From Salmonella bongori NCTC 12419 (GTDB lineage: Bacteria > Pseudomonadota > Gammaproteobacteria > Enterobacterales > Enterobacteriaceae), in NCBI RefSeq assembly GCF_000252995.1, contig NC_015761.1, positions 1,922,001 through 1,986,000 of the forward strand: a stretch of DNA of 64,000 nucleotides, in the 5' to 3' direction. Shown here piece by piece: positions 16,639-25,883 of the stretch (its first letter is position 1; every line of letters starts with the position of its first letter). The position numbers and the translations under genes are program-made. The notes under the pieces are model-generated. The model was given only the letters and a program-made list of their open reading frames with translations, was not told the DNA's origin and did no database searches.

Positions 16639-18471
16639 TCAATGTTTCAACGACCAGAAGATCTTTTCTGCCAGACCTTGCGAAATACCCGGCACTTTTG
16701 CAATTTCTTCCACGCTGGCGTTACGTAGCCCTTGCAAACCGCCCATATATTTCAGCAGCATTTGGCGACGCTTCGGCCCAACGCCTTCAATGGTTTCCAG
16801 CGTACTGGTGTTTTTTACCTTTGCCCGTTTTTTGCGATGTCCGCCGATCGCGTGATCGTGCGACTCATCGCGAATATGCTGAATGACATGCAGCGCTGGC
16901 GAGTCCGCAGGCAGGCTGAACCCTTCCCCCTCCGGTTCAAAAAAGAGCGTTTCCAGCCCCGCTTTTCTGTCCGCGCCTTTGGCGACACCGAGCAACAACG
17001 GGCGATGCTTATCCCAGGGGACATCCAGTTCAGCAAAAACGGCTTTCGCCTGAGCGAGCTGCCCTTTTCCGCCGTCGATCAGAATAACGTCCGGAATCTT
17101 ACTTTCTTCTATGGCCTTACCATAACGTCGGCGTAAAACTTGTTTCATCGCCGAGTAATCATCGCCCGGCGTAATGCCAGTGATATTATAACGGCGATAC
17201 TCAGCGCGTAACGGCCCATTAGCGTCAAATACCACGCAGGAGGCGACCGTTTGCTCCCCCATCGTATGACTGATATCAAAACATTCCATCCGCCTGACCG
17301 CGGGAAGTTTTAACACCGTCGCCAGCGCGGTCAAACGCTGCGTAACCGTAGACTGCTGCGAGAGCCTGGTGGTTAAGGCCGTCGCCGCATTGGTCCGCGC
17401 CAGTTTAAGATAACGGGCGCGATCGCCTCGCGGTTTCGTCTGGACATGAATACGCCGTCCGGCAAGATCCGACAACGAGTCAGCCAGCAGCATTTTATCG
17501 CTCAGATTAAAGTCGAGTAGTATCTCGCCTGGTAGCGTACGCATCTGGCTCCCCTGCAGGTAAAACTGCCCGACAAAGGTTTCCACCACTTCTCCCAGTT
17601 CCGTACCGCCAGGCACTTTTGGAAAATAACTGCGGCTGCCCAGCACTTTCCCCTGGCGAATAAACAGCACATGTACACAGGCCATACCGGCATCAAAAGC
17701 CACGCCGATAACGTCGAGATCGTCGCCCGTATTAGAGACAAACTGCTTCTCAGTGACCCTGCGTACCGCCTGGATCTGATCACGAATACGCGCTGCCTCT
17801 TCAAAGGCCAGCTCCTGGCTGGCCTTTTCCATCCGGGCAATCAGCTGCGTTAAAACCTGATCGTCCTTACCGGATAAAAACAACCGGACGTACGCAACCT
17901 GCTGCGCATACTCGTCCTCGCTGACCAGCCCTTCAACGCACGGTCCTAAGCAACGGCCAATCTGGTATTGCAGGCAAGGACGCGAGCGGTTGCGATAGAC
18001 GCTATTTTCACACTGGCGGATAGGGAAAATTTTCTGCAGCAGCGCCAGCGTTTCCCGCACGGCGTAACCATTGGGAAAAGGACCGAAATATTCGCCTTTC
18101 GCATGTTTAGCGCCACGGTGCATCGCCAGACGAGGATGAGTATCGCCGCTCAGAAAAATAAAAGGATAGGATTTATCATCGCGCAACAAGACGTTGTAAC
18201 GCGGTTGATACAACTTGATGTAATTATGTTCAAGCAGCAACGCTTCCGTTTCGGTATGCGTAACCGTGACATCAATTTGTTGAATTTGTGCGACTAAAGC
18301 TTCGGTTTTACGCGAAGCCAGGTTGCTGCGGAAGTAGCTGGAAAGTCGCTTTTTCAGATCTTTCGCTTTACCCACATAAATCACGGTCCCCCCGGCGTCA
18401 TACATGCGATAAACACCGGGTTGACTGGTGACGGTTTTCAGGAACGCTTTGGCATCAAATAATTCACTCAC
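16639..18471 (-). CDS. uvrC: Excinuclease ABC subunit C
   Basis: UvrC makes both cuts around a lesion in nucleotide excision repair with UvrB and UvrA. The full-length 610-residue protein has four visible parts. An N-terminal GIY-YIG nuclease holds PGVYRMYDAGGTVIYVGKAK. A cysteine cluster follows (RPCLQYQIGRCLGPC). A UVR domain that contacts UvrB lies near residue 210. The C-terminal RNase H-like nuclease has DGGKGQ, and tandem helix-hairpin-helix motifs (EGVGPKRR, PGISQGLAEKIF) close the protein. The start overlaps the uvrY stop by four bases, so translation is coupled. Confidence 0.98.
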   Translation of the reverse strand: MSELFDAKAFLKTVTSQPGVYRMYDAGGTVIYVGKAKDLKKRLSSYFRSNLASRKTEALVAQIQQIDVTVTHTETEALLLEHNYIKLYQPRYNVLLRDDKSYPFIFLSGDTHPRLAMHRGAKHAKGEYFGPFPNGYAVRETLALLQKIFPIRQCENSVYRNRSRPCLQYQIGRCLGPCVEGLVSEDEYAQQVAYVRLFLSGKDDQVLTQLIARMEKASQELAFEEAARIRDQIQAVRRVTEKQFVSNTGDDLDVIGVAFDAGMACVHVLFIRQGKVLGSRSYFPKVPGGTELGEVVETFVGQFYLQGSQMRTLPGEILLDFNLSDKMLLADSLSDLAGRRIHVQTKPRGDRARYLKLARTNAATALTTRLSQQSTVTQRLTALATVLKLPAVRRMECFDISHTMGEQTVASCVVFDANGPLRAEYRRYNITGITPGDDYSAMKQVLRRRYGKAIEESKIPDVILIDGGKGQLAQAKAVFAELDVPWDKHRPLLLGVAKGADRKAGLETLFFEPEGEGFSLPADSPALHVIQHIRDESHDHAIGGHRKKRAKVKNTSTLETIEGVGPKRRQMLLKYMGGLQGLRNASVEEIAKVPGISQGLAEKIFWSLKH

Positions 18472-19124
18472 TGGCTTGTTAACGTCTCCGCATTACACAG
18501 GCCATGGCGGATTGCCAGGTGAGTCAGCTCAACATCACCATGAATGTTTAGTTTACTGAACATACGATAGCGATAGCTGTTCACCGTTTTAGGACTGAGA
18601 TTCAGCTGTTCTGAGATCTCATTCACCTTCTGGCCCTTGGTGATCATCAGCATAATCTGCAACTCGCGTTCAGACAAACTGGCGAACGGCGTTTCCGTTT
18701 TTGTCGGCTCGATCTGGCTGAGCGCCATCTGCTGTGCAATGTCGGAGGCAATATAGCGTTGTCCGGAATATACCGAGCGAATAGCGCTAACCACCTCCTG
18801 AGGCGCGGCGCCTTTACTGAGATAACCTGCGGCCCCAGCCTGCATCACTTTAGCTGGCAGCGGGTTCTCCGTATGGATGGTGAGCATGATCACTTTGATA
18901 TCCGCTGTCGATCGGGCAATTTTACGGGTCGCCTCAAGGCCGCCGATACCAGGCATGTTCATGTCCATCAGCACAACGTCAACGGCGTTAGTACGGCACC
19001 ATTTTACCGCATCCTCTCCGCAACACGCTTCACCGACAACTTTAATGCCCTTTATATCTTCAAGAATGCGTCGTATCCCTGCGCGCACCAGTTCGTGGTC
19101 ATCAACAAGAAGAACGTTGATCAA
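18468..19124 (-). CDS. uvrY: Response regulator UvrY (SirA) of the BarA system
   Basis: In Salmonella this 218-residue regulator is called SirA. It is phosphorylated by BarA and activates csrB/csrC and, through them, invasion and motility genes. The receiver domain (about residues 1-120) has DDHELVR, the phospho-acceptor Asp in VVLMDMNMPGIGG, and Lys in YLSKGAA. A LuxR/NarL-type helix-turn-helix follows (LSERELQIMLMITKGQKVNEIS). It is first in the uvrY-uvrC-pgsA cluster. Confidence 0.97.
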   Translation of the reverse strand: MINVLLVDDHELVRAGIRRILEDIKGIKVVGEACCGEDAVKWCRTNAVDVVLMDMNMPGIGGLEATRKIARSTADIKVIMLTIHTENPLPAKVMQAGAAGYLSKGAAPQEVVSAIRSVYSGQRYIASDIAQQMALSQIEPTKTETPFASLSERELQIMLMITKGQKVNEISEQLNLSPKTVNSYRYRMFSKLNIHGDVELTHLAIRHGLCNAETLTSQ

Positions 19125-19586
19125 AGGAATATCTCCAGAATAGGGATAACGCTACTGATAGTTAATCATCCTTATATTAGCTGGTTTTATCTCAACTTTG
19201 AAACGTAAAAAAACGCCGGGTATTCGATTTTGCTCTCGTTTTTGGAAATTATGTTGTACGTCATGTGGAAATCACCAGTGCTGGAGCCCCTTCCGATGGT
19301 AGGGCCCACGTCAGGCATTTCATAATGATGACAAAAATTTCACGTTCTGCTGTTCAGATACTAATTAGAAAGCAACTTTGTAACAATAATTAACGAGTAA
19401 AATACGCGGAATAAACAATGTATGGAGAAAATATATGCATTCCGCGGCACCATTTATTTATGGATAAAACTTCCGCGACCTGATTAAAAAACAACCACTG
19501 CTATTTTTAGCGCAGCTTATGGTATACTCCGCCGCCTTAACATCTGCTATCGCACATTTTTTACTGAAACATAACGAGGAAAATAA
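19125..19586. other. Divergent promoter region between uvrY and yecF
   Basis: These 462 bases contain no gene. A TATACT -10-like hexamer at 19523-19528 could serve yecF. I cannot place a uvrY promoter with confidence. Confidence 0.5.
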
Positions 19587-19811
19587 ATGAGTACGCCTGA
19601 TTTTTCCACCGCTGAGAATAATCAAGAACTGGCTATTGAAGTCAACTGCCTGAAAGCCATGTTAACGCTGATGCTACAGGCGATGGGCCAGGCCGATGCC
19701 GGACGCGTGATTCTTAAAATGGAAAAACAGATCACGCAGATGGATGATGAAGCACAAGCGGCGGTATTTTCCAGTACAGTTAAGCAAATTAAACAGGCTT
19801 ACCGCCAGTAG
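19587..19811 (+). CDS. yecF: Small conserved protein YecF (DUF2594)
   Basis: The 74-residue cytoplasmic protein starts MSTPDFSTAENNQELAIEVN after GAGGA. It is helical, with a Met- and Gln-rich centre (LTLMLQAMGQADAG). Function is unknown. It lies between uvrY and sdiA as in E. coli and ends at a strong hairpin shared with sdiA. Confidence 0.9.
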   Translation: MSTPDFSTAENNQELAIEVNCLKAMLTLMLQAMGQADAGRVILKMEKQITQMDDEAQAAVFSSTVKQIKQAYRQ

Positions 19812-19815
19812 TAAA

Positions 19816-19848
19816 AAACCGGCTGTAAGCATTGCTTTCAGCCGGTTT
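19816..19848. terminator. Bidirectional terminator between yecF and sdiA
   Basis: AAACCGGCTG pairs perfectly with CAGCCGGTTT over a 13-base loop, with A and T runs on both sides. It sits between the convergent genes yecF and sdiA. Confidence 0.85.
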
Positions 19849-19876
19849 CATCTTTGGCCCGCAGCGTCCTCACGCT

Positions 19877-20599
19877 TCATATAAGACCTGTCGCCGCAGC
19901 GTAGCAGGCAATCTGCGTTTTATTCGGCGCATTGAATTTCTTCTGCATGTTTTTCTGATGGAAGTTAACGGTATTTTCAGAAATCGACAGAATAATGGCA
20001 ATCTCCGATGAGGTTTTCCCCTCCGCCGTCCATTTAAGAATCTCTTTTTCCCGTTTACTGAAACGCATCTCAGGTGCCATTACCATGTCATCTTCCAGCC
20101 TCGTCAGCGCCGAAAGGCTCTCCCGCGCCAGTAACTGTAGCCGGAGCTCTATTTCATCGTAGGTAAACGAGGAACTGTGCAGCGTCCCGCGGGAGACAGA
20201 CAAAAAACCCAGCGCCCGATTCGGCAACATCACACACTGGGTTACGCCCTTGCGTAATCCGAAACGCTGGGCAGCATCCCACATCGACTGCGCCTCACGA
20301 AATAACACATCATCCCAATGTAAATGTCCTTGCCTGAAATTTTCCGGTTTTAATACCGGGTCAATGGCAAAATAATTTTCGGACTGGTAATGCATGACCC
20401 ACGCCTGAGGATACGTGGTACGAAGCGATATTTTAGGTCGGGTAAAGGGTACGGGATGACGGACGCACAGCGCATAATAATCAAATTCCAGCCGCTGCGT
20501 CTGATACTGTAGTTCAGTATAAACCTCTTCTGCTGTCGTCATTTCCTGAAAATGTAACAGCATTGCGCGTCGCCAGGTGAAGAAATCATTTTCCTGCAT
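19877..20599 (-). CDS. sdiA: LuxR-type AHL receptor SdiA
   Basis: SdiA detects acyl-homoserine lactones made by other bacteria; Salmonella makes none. The 240-residue protein has an autoinducer-binding domain with the conserved W/Y/D residues (YYALCVRHP, YFAIDPVLKP, WDDVLF). A C-terminal LuxR helix-turn-helix follows (FSKREKEILKWTAEGKTSSEIAIILSISENTVNFH, shown in part). In Salmonella it controls rck and srgE. It lies upstream of the cystine transporter genes and is likely a single transcript. Confidence 0.97.
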   Translation of the reverse strand: MQENDFFTWRRAMLLHFQEMTTAEEVYTELQYQTQRLEFDYYALCVRHPVPFTRPKISLRTTYPQAWVMHYQSENYFAIDPVLKPENFRQGHLHWDDVLFREAQSMWDAAQRFGLRKGVTQCVMLPNRALGFLSVSRGTLHSSSFTYDEIELRLQLLARESLSALTRLEDDMVMAPEMRFSKREKEILKWTAEGKTSSEIAIILSISENTVNFHQKNMQKKFNAPNKTQIACYAAATGLI

Positions 20600-20834
20600 A
20601 CTTTGTCGTCACGTCCTTGATATTGATAATCATTATTATAAATAACACAAAGTTAACACATAAACAGTGTTTATATATAGAAAATATCGGACGGTTCGTA
20701 GAATACTTGAGCGACATTAGCGTTTTTCTGCGTGCGCCTGCGGGGATAGCTAATACTTTGGCAGAATGGCTTCATAATTATTCATTCACACTCGCCCGAA
20801 ACGCGATTAATTCGGACGAGTGCGGCGAAATGCA

Positions 20835-21587
20835 TTATTTCATTAAGAATTTCTCAAGGAACTGGCGGGTACGCGGATGCTGAGGATCGGCGAACAAGGT
20901 TTTCGCTGGCCCCTGCTCAACCACTCGTCCTTGATCCATAAATATAGCCCTGTCAGCCACGTCACGCGCAAAGCCCATTTCGTGAGTGACAATCACCATT
21001 GTGCGCTTTTCCTGTGCCAGTTGGCGGATGGTATTGAGCACTTCGCCGACTAATTCAGGATCAAGCGCCGAAGTAGGCTCATCAAACAGAATCACTTCCG
21101 GGCGCATCGCCAGCGCGCGCGCGATTGCCACTCGCTGCTGCTGCCCCCCCGACAAACGGCGCGGATAGCTGGTCTCTTTTCCGGCCAACCCGACTTTGGC
21201 TAACAGTTCCCGCGCCAGCGCCGTTGCGTCGGCTTTCGGCTCTCCCTTGACAATCACTGGCCCTTCAATGACATTTTCCAGCACCGTGCGATGCGGAAAA
21301 AGATTAAAACTCTGAAAAACAAAACCGACATGCTGACGTAACTGGCGAATCAGCCCTTTTTGCTGGCTTAAGGGACGGGCGGTATCGATGACGATGTCAC
21401 CCACTTTAATGGTGCCCGCCTCTGGCTGTTCCAGCAGGTTAATGCTGCGCAATAAGGTCGTCTTGCCTGAACCGCTCGGGCCGATAATGGCAACGACCTC
21501 TCCGGGCTTCACCTCAAGGTCGATGCCATGCAGTACCGTTTGACCATGAAATTTTTTGACCAGGTTTTTAACTTCGATCGCACTCAT
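20835..21587 (-). CDS. tcyN: Cystine ABC transporter ATP-binding protein TcyN
   Basis: The 250-residue ATPase was formerly YecC. Walker A is GPSGSGKTTLL, the signature is LSGGQQQRVAIARALA, Walker B is VILFDEPTSALDPE, and the H-loop is VTHEMGFA. It drives import of cystine, and probably diaminopimelate and D-cysteine-related substrates, with permease TcyL and binding protein FliY (TcyJ). It overlaps tcyL by four bases and closes the dcyD-tcyL-tcyN run. Confidence 0.96.
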   Translation of the reverse strand: MSAIEVKNLVKKFHGQTVLHGIDLEVKPGEVVAIIGPSGSGKTTLLRSINLLEQPEAGTIKVGDIVIDTARPLSQQKGLIRQLRQHVGFVFQSFNLFPHRTVLENVIEGPVIVKGEPKADATALARELLAKVGLAGKETSYPRRLSGGQQQRVAIARALAMRPEVILFDEPTSALDPELVGEVLNTIRQLAQEKRTMVIVTHEMGFARDVADRAIFMDQGRVVEQGPAKTLFADPQHPRTRQFLEKFLMK

Positions 21588-22252
21588 TTTGGCTCTCTCT
21601 CCTGGCGGTTAAGCTGGTTTTCAAAATAGTTTTGCAGTGCGGACAAGACCGTCGCCATCACCCAGTAGATCAACGAGGCGGCTAAATACATGGTAAACAC
21701 CTCCAGCGTCCGCGAGGTGATTAACTGCGCCTGACGGAACAGCTCCGGCACCTGAATCGTTGCAGCGAGCGACGTATCTTTCACCAGACTGATAAAGCTG
21801 TTACTCAGCGGCGGAAGCGCAACGCGAGCGGCCTGCGGCAAAATAGCGCGGCGAAGCGTCTGCCACGGTGTCATGCCGATACTTGCCGCCGCTTCCCATT
21901 GCCCCTTGTCGATAGCCGAGATAGCCGCGCGCAACGTTTCTGACGTGTAAGCCGCGGTATTGAGCGATAAACCAATCATTGCCGCCGGGACAGGATCCAG
22001 CTCAATACCAAATTGCGGCAGGCCGTAGTAGATCATAAATAGCTGCGCAATAAGCGGCGTGCCGCGAAAAATTGAGATATAAAAGCGCGCCAGCCAGCGA
22101 ACCGGCCACAGCGGCGACATCCGCATCAGCGCCAGAATAAATCCCAGTAGCAGACCGAAAAACATACCGCCAATACTGAGTTGCAGGGTAAACACGGCCC
22201 CTTTTAACAAATACGGTAGTGACTCAATAACCAGTTGGATACTTTCTTGCAT
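21584..22252 (-). CDS. tcyL: Cystine ABC transporter permease TcyL
   Basis: The 222-residue inner-membrane permease was formerly YecS. It belongs to the polar amino acid family, with about five hydrophobic segments. The cytoplasmic EAA loop reads EAAASIGMTPWQTLRRAILPQA, shown for its key residues E-A-A, G and the final P, and it docks on TcyN. It lies 20 bases downstream of dcyD and overlaps tcyN by four bases. Confidence 0.96.
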   Translation of the reverse strand: MQESIQLVIESLPYLLKGAVFTLQLSIGGMFFGLLLGFILALMRMSPLWPVRWLARFYISIFRGTPLIAQLFMIYYGLPQFGIELDPVPAAMIGLSLNTAAYTSETLRAAISAIDKGQWEAAASIGMTPWQTLRRAILPQAARVALPPLSNSFISLVKDTSLAATIQVPELFRQAQLITSRTLEVFTMYLAASLIYWVMATVLSALQNYFENQLNRQEREPK

Positions 22253-22272
22253 TCGCGTTGATTACCTGGAGG

Positions 22273-23259
22273 TTATACATGAGGATGGTAGGCAAACAGC
22301 GCAGGCGCCCCACCGGTGTGAATAAAGAGAATCGGCCCTTCGTCTTTAAAACGTCGCTGGCTGATGCCATCGATCAGGCCCGCCATCGCTTTGCCGGTAT
22401 AAACCGGATCCAGCAATAGCCCCTCCAGACGCGCCAACAGTTTCACGGCCTCCATTCCCGCATCGTTTGGTATGCCGTAACCCGGCGCAAAATAGTCATC
22501 CCATAAATGAATATCCGCCGTTGCGGTCAGCGCCAGTTTACCGGCAATCGCCTGCTGCAAAGCAATCACTTTGGGTTTCTGCTCGGCGACAGAACGTGAA
22601 ACGGTGACGCCAATCAGTTCAACATCTGGCATCAGATGTTCCAGCCCAACGGCTAACCCGGCGTGCGTCCCGGCGCTGCCAGAGGCCACCACCACCGAAG
22701 AGAGCCCCACGACCTCTTCACACTGCTGCGCAATTTCCAGCGCGCTCTCAACGTAACCCATGGCGCCCAGCGCACTGGAGCCGCCAACAGGAATCACATA
22801 CGGTCTGAACCCCTGTGCTTCAATACGCGTCGCCAACGATTGCAACTGTGCGTCCGGATCGGTCAGCGCGTCACACATCTCAACTTGCGTATTAAATAAA
22901 TCCAGTAACAGGCGATTACCGTTTGTCAGGTAGTTTTCTGCGGTCGTGCCGACAGGATTTTCCAGCAAGGCGACGCAATGCAGTCCCAGTTTGGCCGCGA
23001 CAGCTGCCGTCTGGCGGACATGATTCGACTGAATCGCCCCTGCCGTTACCAGCGTATCCGCCCCTTCCCGCAGCGCGTCGGCCACCAGAAACTCCAGCTT
23101 GCGTAATTTATTGCCGCCCATCGCAATGGGCGTAACGTCATCGCGCTTAATGTAAATTTCACGGCCAAGATAATCAGACAGTCGCGGCAGGTATTCGAGC
23201 GGGGTCGGCGCGCCGATAAATTCCAGACGCGGGAAGCGCGTTAAGTGATGTAGTGGCAT
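22273..23259 (-). CDS. dcyD: D-cysteine desulfhydrase DcyD
   Basis: DcyD splits D-cysteine to pyruvate, ammonia and sulfide. The 328-residue PLP enzyme is of the ACC-deaminase type. Lys51 in AMGGNKLRKLEF is the likely Schiff-base lysine, with AGAIQSNHVRQTAA following as the substrate/PLP loop and VASGSAGTHAG as the phosphate-binding loop. Its place between fliY and tcyL suggests it consumes D-cysteine brought in by that transporter. Confidence 0.95.
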   Translation of the reverse strand: MPLHHLTRFPRLEFIGAPTPLEYLPRLSDYLGREIYIKRDDVTPIAMGGNKLRKLEFLVADALREGADTLVTAGAIQSNHVRQTAAVAAKLGLHCVALLENPVGTTAENYLTNGNRLLLDLFNTQVEMCDALTDPDAQLQSLATRIEAQGFRPYVIPVGGSSALGAMGYVESALEIAQQCEEVVGLSSVVVASGSAGTHAGLAVGLEHLMPDVELIGVTVSRSVAEQKPKVIALQQAIAGKLALTATADIHLWDDYFAPGYGIPNDAGMEAVKLLARLEGLLLDPVYTGKAMAGLIDGISQRRFKDEGPILFIHTGGAPALFAYHPHV

Positions 23260-23317
23260 TCAGCCTCCGGTGGTGTTGTGGTGTGTTCTTTTTATTATGC
23301 ACATTGAGACGGTAGAA

Positions 23318-23346
23318 ATAAAAAAGGCGTCGGTTAACACGCCTTA
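23318..23346 (-). terminator. Terminator after fliY
   Basis: AAGGCGT pairs with ACGCCTT across an 8-base loop, followed on the minus strand by TTTTTATTT. It closes the fliAZY transcript before dcyD. Confidence 0.75.
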
Positions 23347-23370
23347 ATGCGCTGACAGGCAGGATATTGC

Positions 23371-23403
23371 CTTGCCCGGCGGCGTTATGTCAGCCGGGCA
23401 AGA
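23371..23403. repeat. REP-like palindrome
   Basis: TTGCCCGGC(T)G pairs with CAGCCGGGCAA around a short centre. It lies just after fliY and before the terminator. The form is that of the G+C-rich REP elements of Salmonella. Confidence 0.65.
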
Positions 23404-23410
23404 CGGGGGA

Positions 23411-24211
23411 TTATTGCGTCACGTCAGCGCCAAACCATTTTTCGGAGAGCGCCTTTAAGGTGCCGTCTTTTTGCATTTCCGCAATGGCGTTATCTATCGC
23501 CTTCAGTAAATCTTCGTTACCTTTACGCAGCGCAACACCGGACTCCTGACGCGAAAACGCATCGCCGGTCACGGCCAGTGTGCCTTTGGTTTTTTTCACC
23601 AGATCCAGCGCCGCCAGTCGATCGACTAAAATCGCGTCAATACGGCCTACGCGCAGATCCTGATATTTTGTAGGATCATCGTCATAGGTACGGATATCCA
23701 CGCCCTGAACATGTTGGCGTAACCACTCTTCATAGTTAGTGCCCAACCCAACGCCGACTTTTTTGCCCTGCAGATCGGCTGCCGTTTTGATCGTGCCTTC
23801 ATTCCCTTTTTTCACCAACGCCTGAACGCCGGAGACCGTATACGGTGTCGAGAAATCATATTTTTTCTTGCGGACATCTGAGATGGTGACCTGGTTTATC
23901 ACCACATCAATACGTTTAGAATCCAGCGATGCCAGCATTCCGTCCCATTTGGTCGGCTTCAGCGACGCTTTAACGCCCAGATGTTTTGCCAGCGCCTCGG
24001 CGAAATCGACTTCAAAACCAGTGAGTTTACCGTCGTCACCCTGAAAGCTAAACGGCGGATAGGTGCCTTCCAGCCCTACCAGCAGCGTGCCGCGCTCTTT
24101 AACTTTATTCAGCAAACCTTCATCGGCAAAGCTCTTCGCGCTTATTCCCGCGACCAGTGCCACAGCCATGACTCCCATCAAAGCCTGACGTCCCAGTAGT
24201 GCTAATTTCAT
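23411..24211 (-). CDS. fliY: Cystine-binding periplasmic protein FliY (TcyJ)
   Basis: The 266-residue periplasmic solute-binding protein of family 3 has a signal peptide (MKLALLGRQALMGVMAVALV, cleaved around AKSFA) and the family motif GTYPPFSFQGDDGKLTGFEVD. It feeds cystine to TcyL-TcyN. I start at MKLALLG; an upstream in-frame ATG would add 16 residues and spoil the signal peptide. It is third in fliA-fliZ-fliY, so cystine uptake is partly under flagellar control. Confidence 0.96.
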   Translation of the reverse strand: MKLALLGRQALMGVMAVALVAGISAKSFADEGLLNKVKERGTLLVGLEGTYPPFSFQGDDGKLTGFEVDFAEALAKHLGVKASLKPTKWDGMLASLDSKRIDVVINQVTISDVRKKKYDFSTPYTVSGVQALVKKGNEGTIKTAADLQGKKVGVGLGTNYEEWLRQHVQGVDIRTYDDDPTKYQDLRVGRIDAILVDRLAALDLVKKTKGTLAVTGDAFSRQESGVALRKGNEDLLKAIDNAIAEMQKDGTLKALSEKWFGADVTQ

Positions 24212-24357
24212 AGTAACCCCGAATATTGCCGTTAATGACCGTAGACTGTGTCCCGCCATGGCGCATCGTCACGTTTCATGAACCTTTGGGGGACTCAGCC
24301 TACTGTAGAAGGTTTGCCGCAATTCACCAACACGACTCTGCTACATCTTATGCTTTT

Positions 24358-24909
24358 TTAATATATATCAGAACGGGAGGTAAAGGGGGATGTCGGCCTG
24401 GTAGCGATTTGTTGATGCGCTTTATATTGCTGATATTTACGCAGTGCGATACGGTAATTATTGGTGCTGGTTTCCGGCAACCACGGTGCCAGACTTTCGT
24501 CCAGAAAGGCATCCTGCAGCAGATCGTGAGAAATGTTTTGCCCGGCGAGATAATTGCCAAGACGCCGCAGACGCACCACATATTCCCTTACTGTGCCATG
24601 GCTCATCTCGGTTTGTTCAAATAAATACTGTTTGAAACCGATAATATCGAAAAAATCGCTCTGTTTTTTGCAGTGTAAGTCACCACAGAAACGACACAGC
24701 GCCACCCACTCTTTTTGCTCCTGTTGCCAGGCAGCCTCGTCAAGTAGCGTATCCAGTTGTGAAATAGCGATTTTGTTAACGATCTTGCCACAGCGAACCA
24801 GCGTGATGCGGTCGAGCAGCTTGTGACAATGTGCGCAATGCGTCTGGCTGTGTTTAAAGTCTTTAAGATAGCGGCTCAGAGGCCGCCGTTTAGGTTGCTG
24901 CACCGTCAT
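24358..24909 (-). CDS. fliZ: Flagellar and virulence regulator FliZ
   Basis: The 183-residue regulator has a DNA-binding domain related to tyrosine-recombinase SAM-like folds (region TVREYVVRLRRLGNYLAGQNI). An N-terminal Cys/His-rich part (HCAHCHKLL, CRFCGDLHC) is also present. In Salmonella FliZ raises FlhDC activity and promotes SPI-1 expression through HilD; in E. coli it also blocks RpoS promoters. It sits 58 bases after fliA in the same operon. Length matches the family. Confidence 0.96.
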   Translation of the reverse strand: MTVQQPKRRPLSRYLKDFKHSQTHCAHCHKLLDRITLVRCGKIVNKIAISQLDTLLDEAAWQQEQKEWVALCRFCGDLHCKKQSDFFDIIGFKQYLFEQTEMSHGTVREYVVRLRRLGNYLAGQNISHDLLQDAFLDESLAPWLPETSTNNYRIALRKYQQYKAHQQIATRPTSPFTSRSDIY

Positions 24910-24967
24910 GAGAACTCCTGGTAGTCAATACGTTGTGCGGCACTTTTCAGGCGCGACCACTCGCTAC

Positions 24968-25687
24968 CTATAACTTACCCAGTTTGGTGCGTAATCGTTT
25001 GATGGCCTGACTATGCAACTGACTGACCCGCGATTCGCCGACCTCCAGTACCGCGCCAATCTCTTTCAGATTGAGCTCCTCCTGGTAATACAGCGTTAAC
25101 ACCAGTTGCTCGCGTTCCGGCAGCGATTCAATCGCGTCCATTACCCGCTGTCGCAGGTCGCTCTCCAGCAGTTGGTGTAACGGGTTTTCCTGCTGATGTT
25201 CTTCCGTCACCAGTTCGATGCTATCGCCATGCTCTTCCCGCCACTCATCGTAAGAGAAGAGTTGGCTGTTATTGGTATCGAGCAACATCTGGCGATACTC
25301 TTCAACAGGAATGCCAAGACGTTCCGCCACTTCGGTTTCCGTCGCATTACGTCCCAGTTCCTGCTCCAGTTGTCCCATCGCCTGCGCCACTTCGCGGGCA
25401 TTACGCCGGACACTACGCGGCACCCAATCGCGGCTGCGTAATTCATCCAGCATTGCCCCACGAATACGCTGCACTGCGTAAGTGGTAAATGCCGTTCCTT
25501 GCAAAGCGTCATATCGGTCGACCGCATTCAATAACCCGATGCCGCCCGCTTGTAGCAGATCGTCCAGTTCCACGCTCGCCGGCAATCGCACCTGCAGGCG
25601 CAATGCTTCGTGACGCACCAGCGGTACATAACGCTGCCACAGCGAGTGTTTATCCATTACACCTTCAGCGGTATACAGTGAATTCAC
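24968..25687 (-). CDS. fliA: Flagellar sigma factor FliA (sigma-28)
   Basis: The 239-residue sigma factor reads class 3 promoters such as those of fliC, fliD and motA here. Region 2 has DDLLQAGGIGLLNAVDRYD and TTYAVQRIRGAMLDELR, and region 4 has LPEREQLVLTLYYQEELNLKE and VSQLHSQAIKRLR. The start codon is GTG, as in known FliA. It is held inactive by FlgM until the hook is complete. It is first in fliAZY. Confidence 0.97.
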   Translation of the reverse strand: MNSLYTAEGVMDKHSLWQRYVPLVRHEALRLQVRLPASVELDDLLQAGGIGLLNAVDRYDALQGTAFTTYAVQRIRGAMLDELRSRDWVPRSVRRNAREVAQAMGQLEQELGRNATETEVAERLGIPVEEYRQMLLDTNNSQLFSYDEWREEHGDSIELVTEEHQQENPLHQLLESDLRQRVMDAIESLPEREQLVLTLYYQEELNLKEIGAVLEVGESRVSQLHSQAIKRLRTKLGKL

Positions 25688-25712
25688 GATAAACAGCCCT
25701 GCGTTAAATGAG

Positions 25713-25739
25713 TTATCGGCATGATTATCCGTTTCTACA
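25713..25739 (-). promoter_or_regulatory. Sigma-28-type promoter of fliA
   Basis: On the minus strand TGTA, 15 bases, then a perfect GCCGATAA -10 box lies 26 bases before the fliA start. The -35 is imperfect. Known fliA control combines an FlhDC-activated class 2 promoter and FliA autoactivation. Confidence 0.65.
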
Positions 25740-25883
25740 GAGGGTTCTATCGGAGGAATAAGGCTATAAAAGAAGGGTTATTTCACTTATGTAACCTGTG
25801 GCGCCTTTTTATCGTATAAAAGAGCAGAATAAAATCAGCCAGATAGAATAAACGGGATGCGCCAGAGCCCACCCCGAACAAAA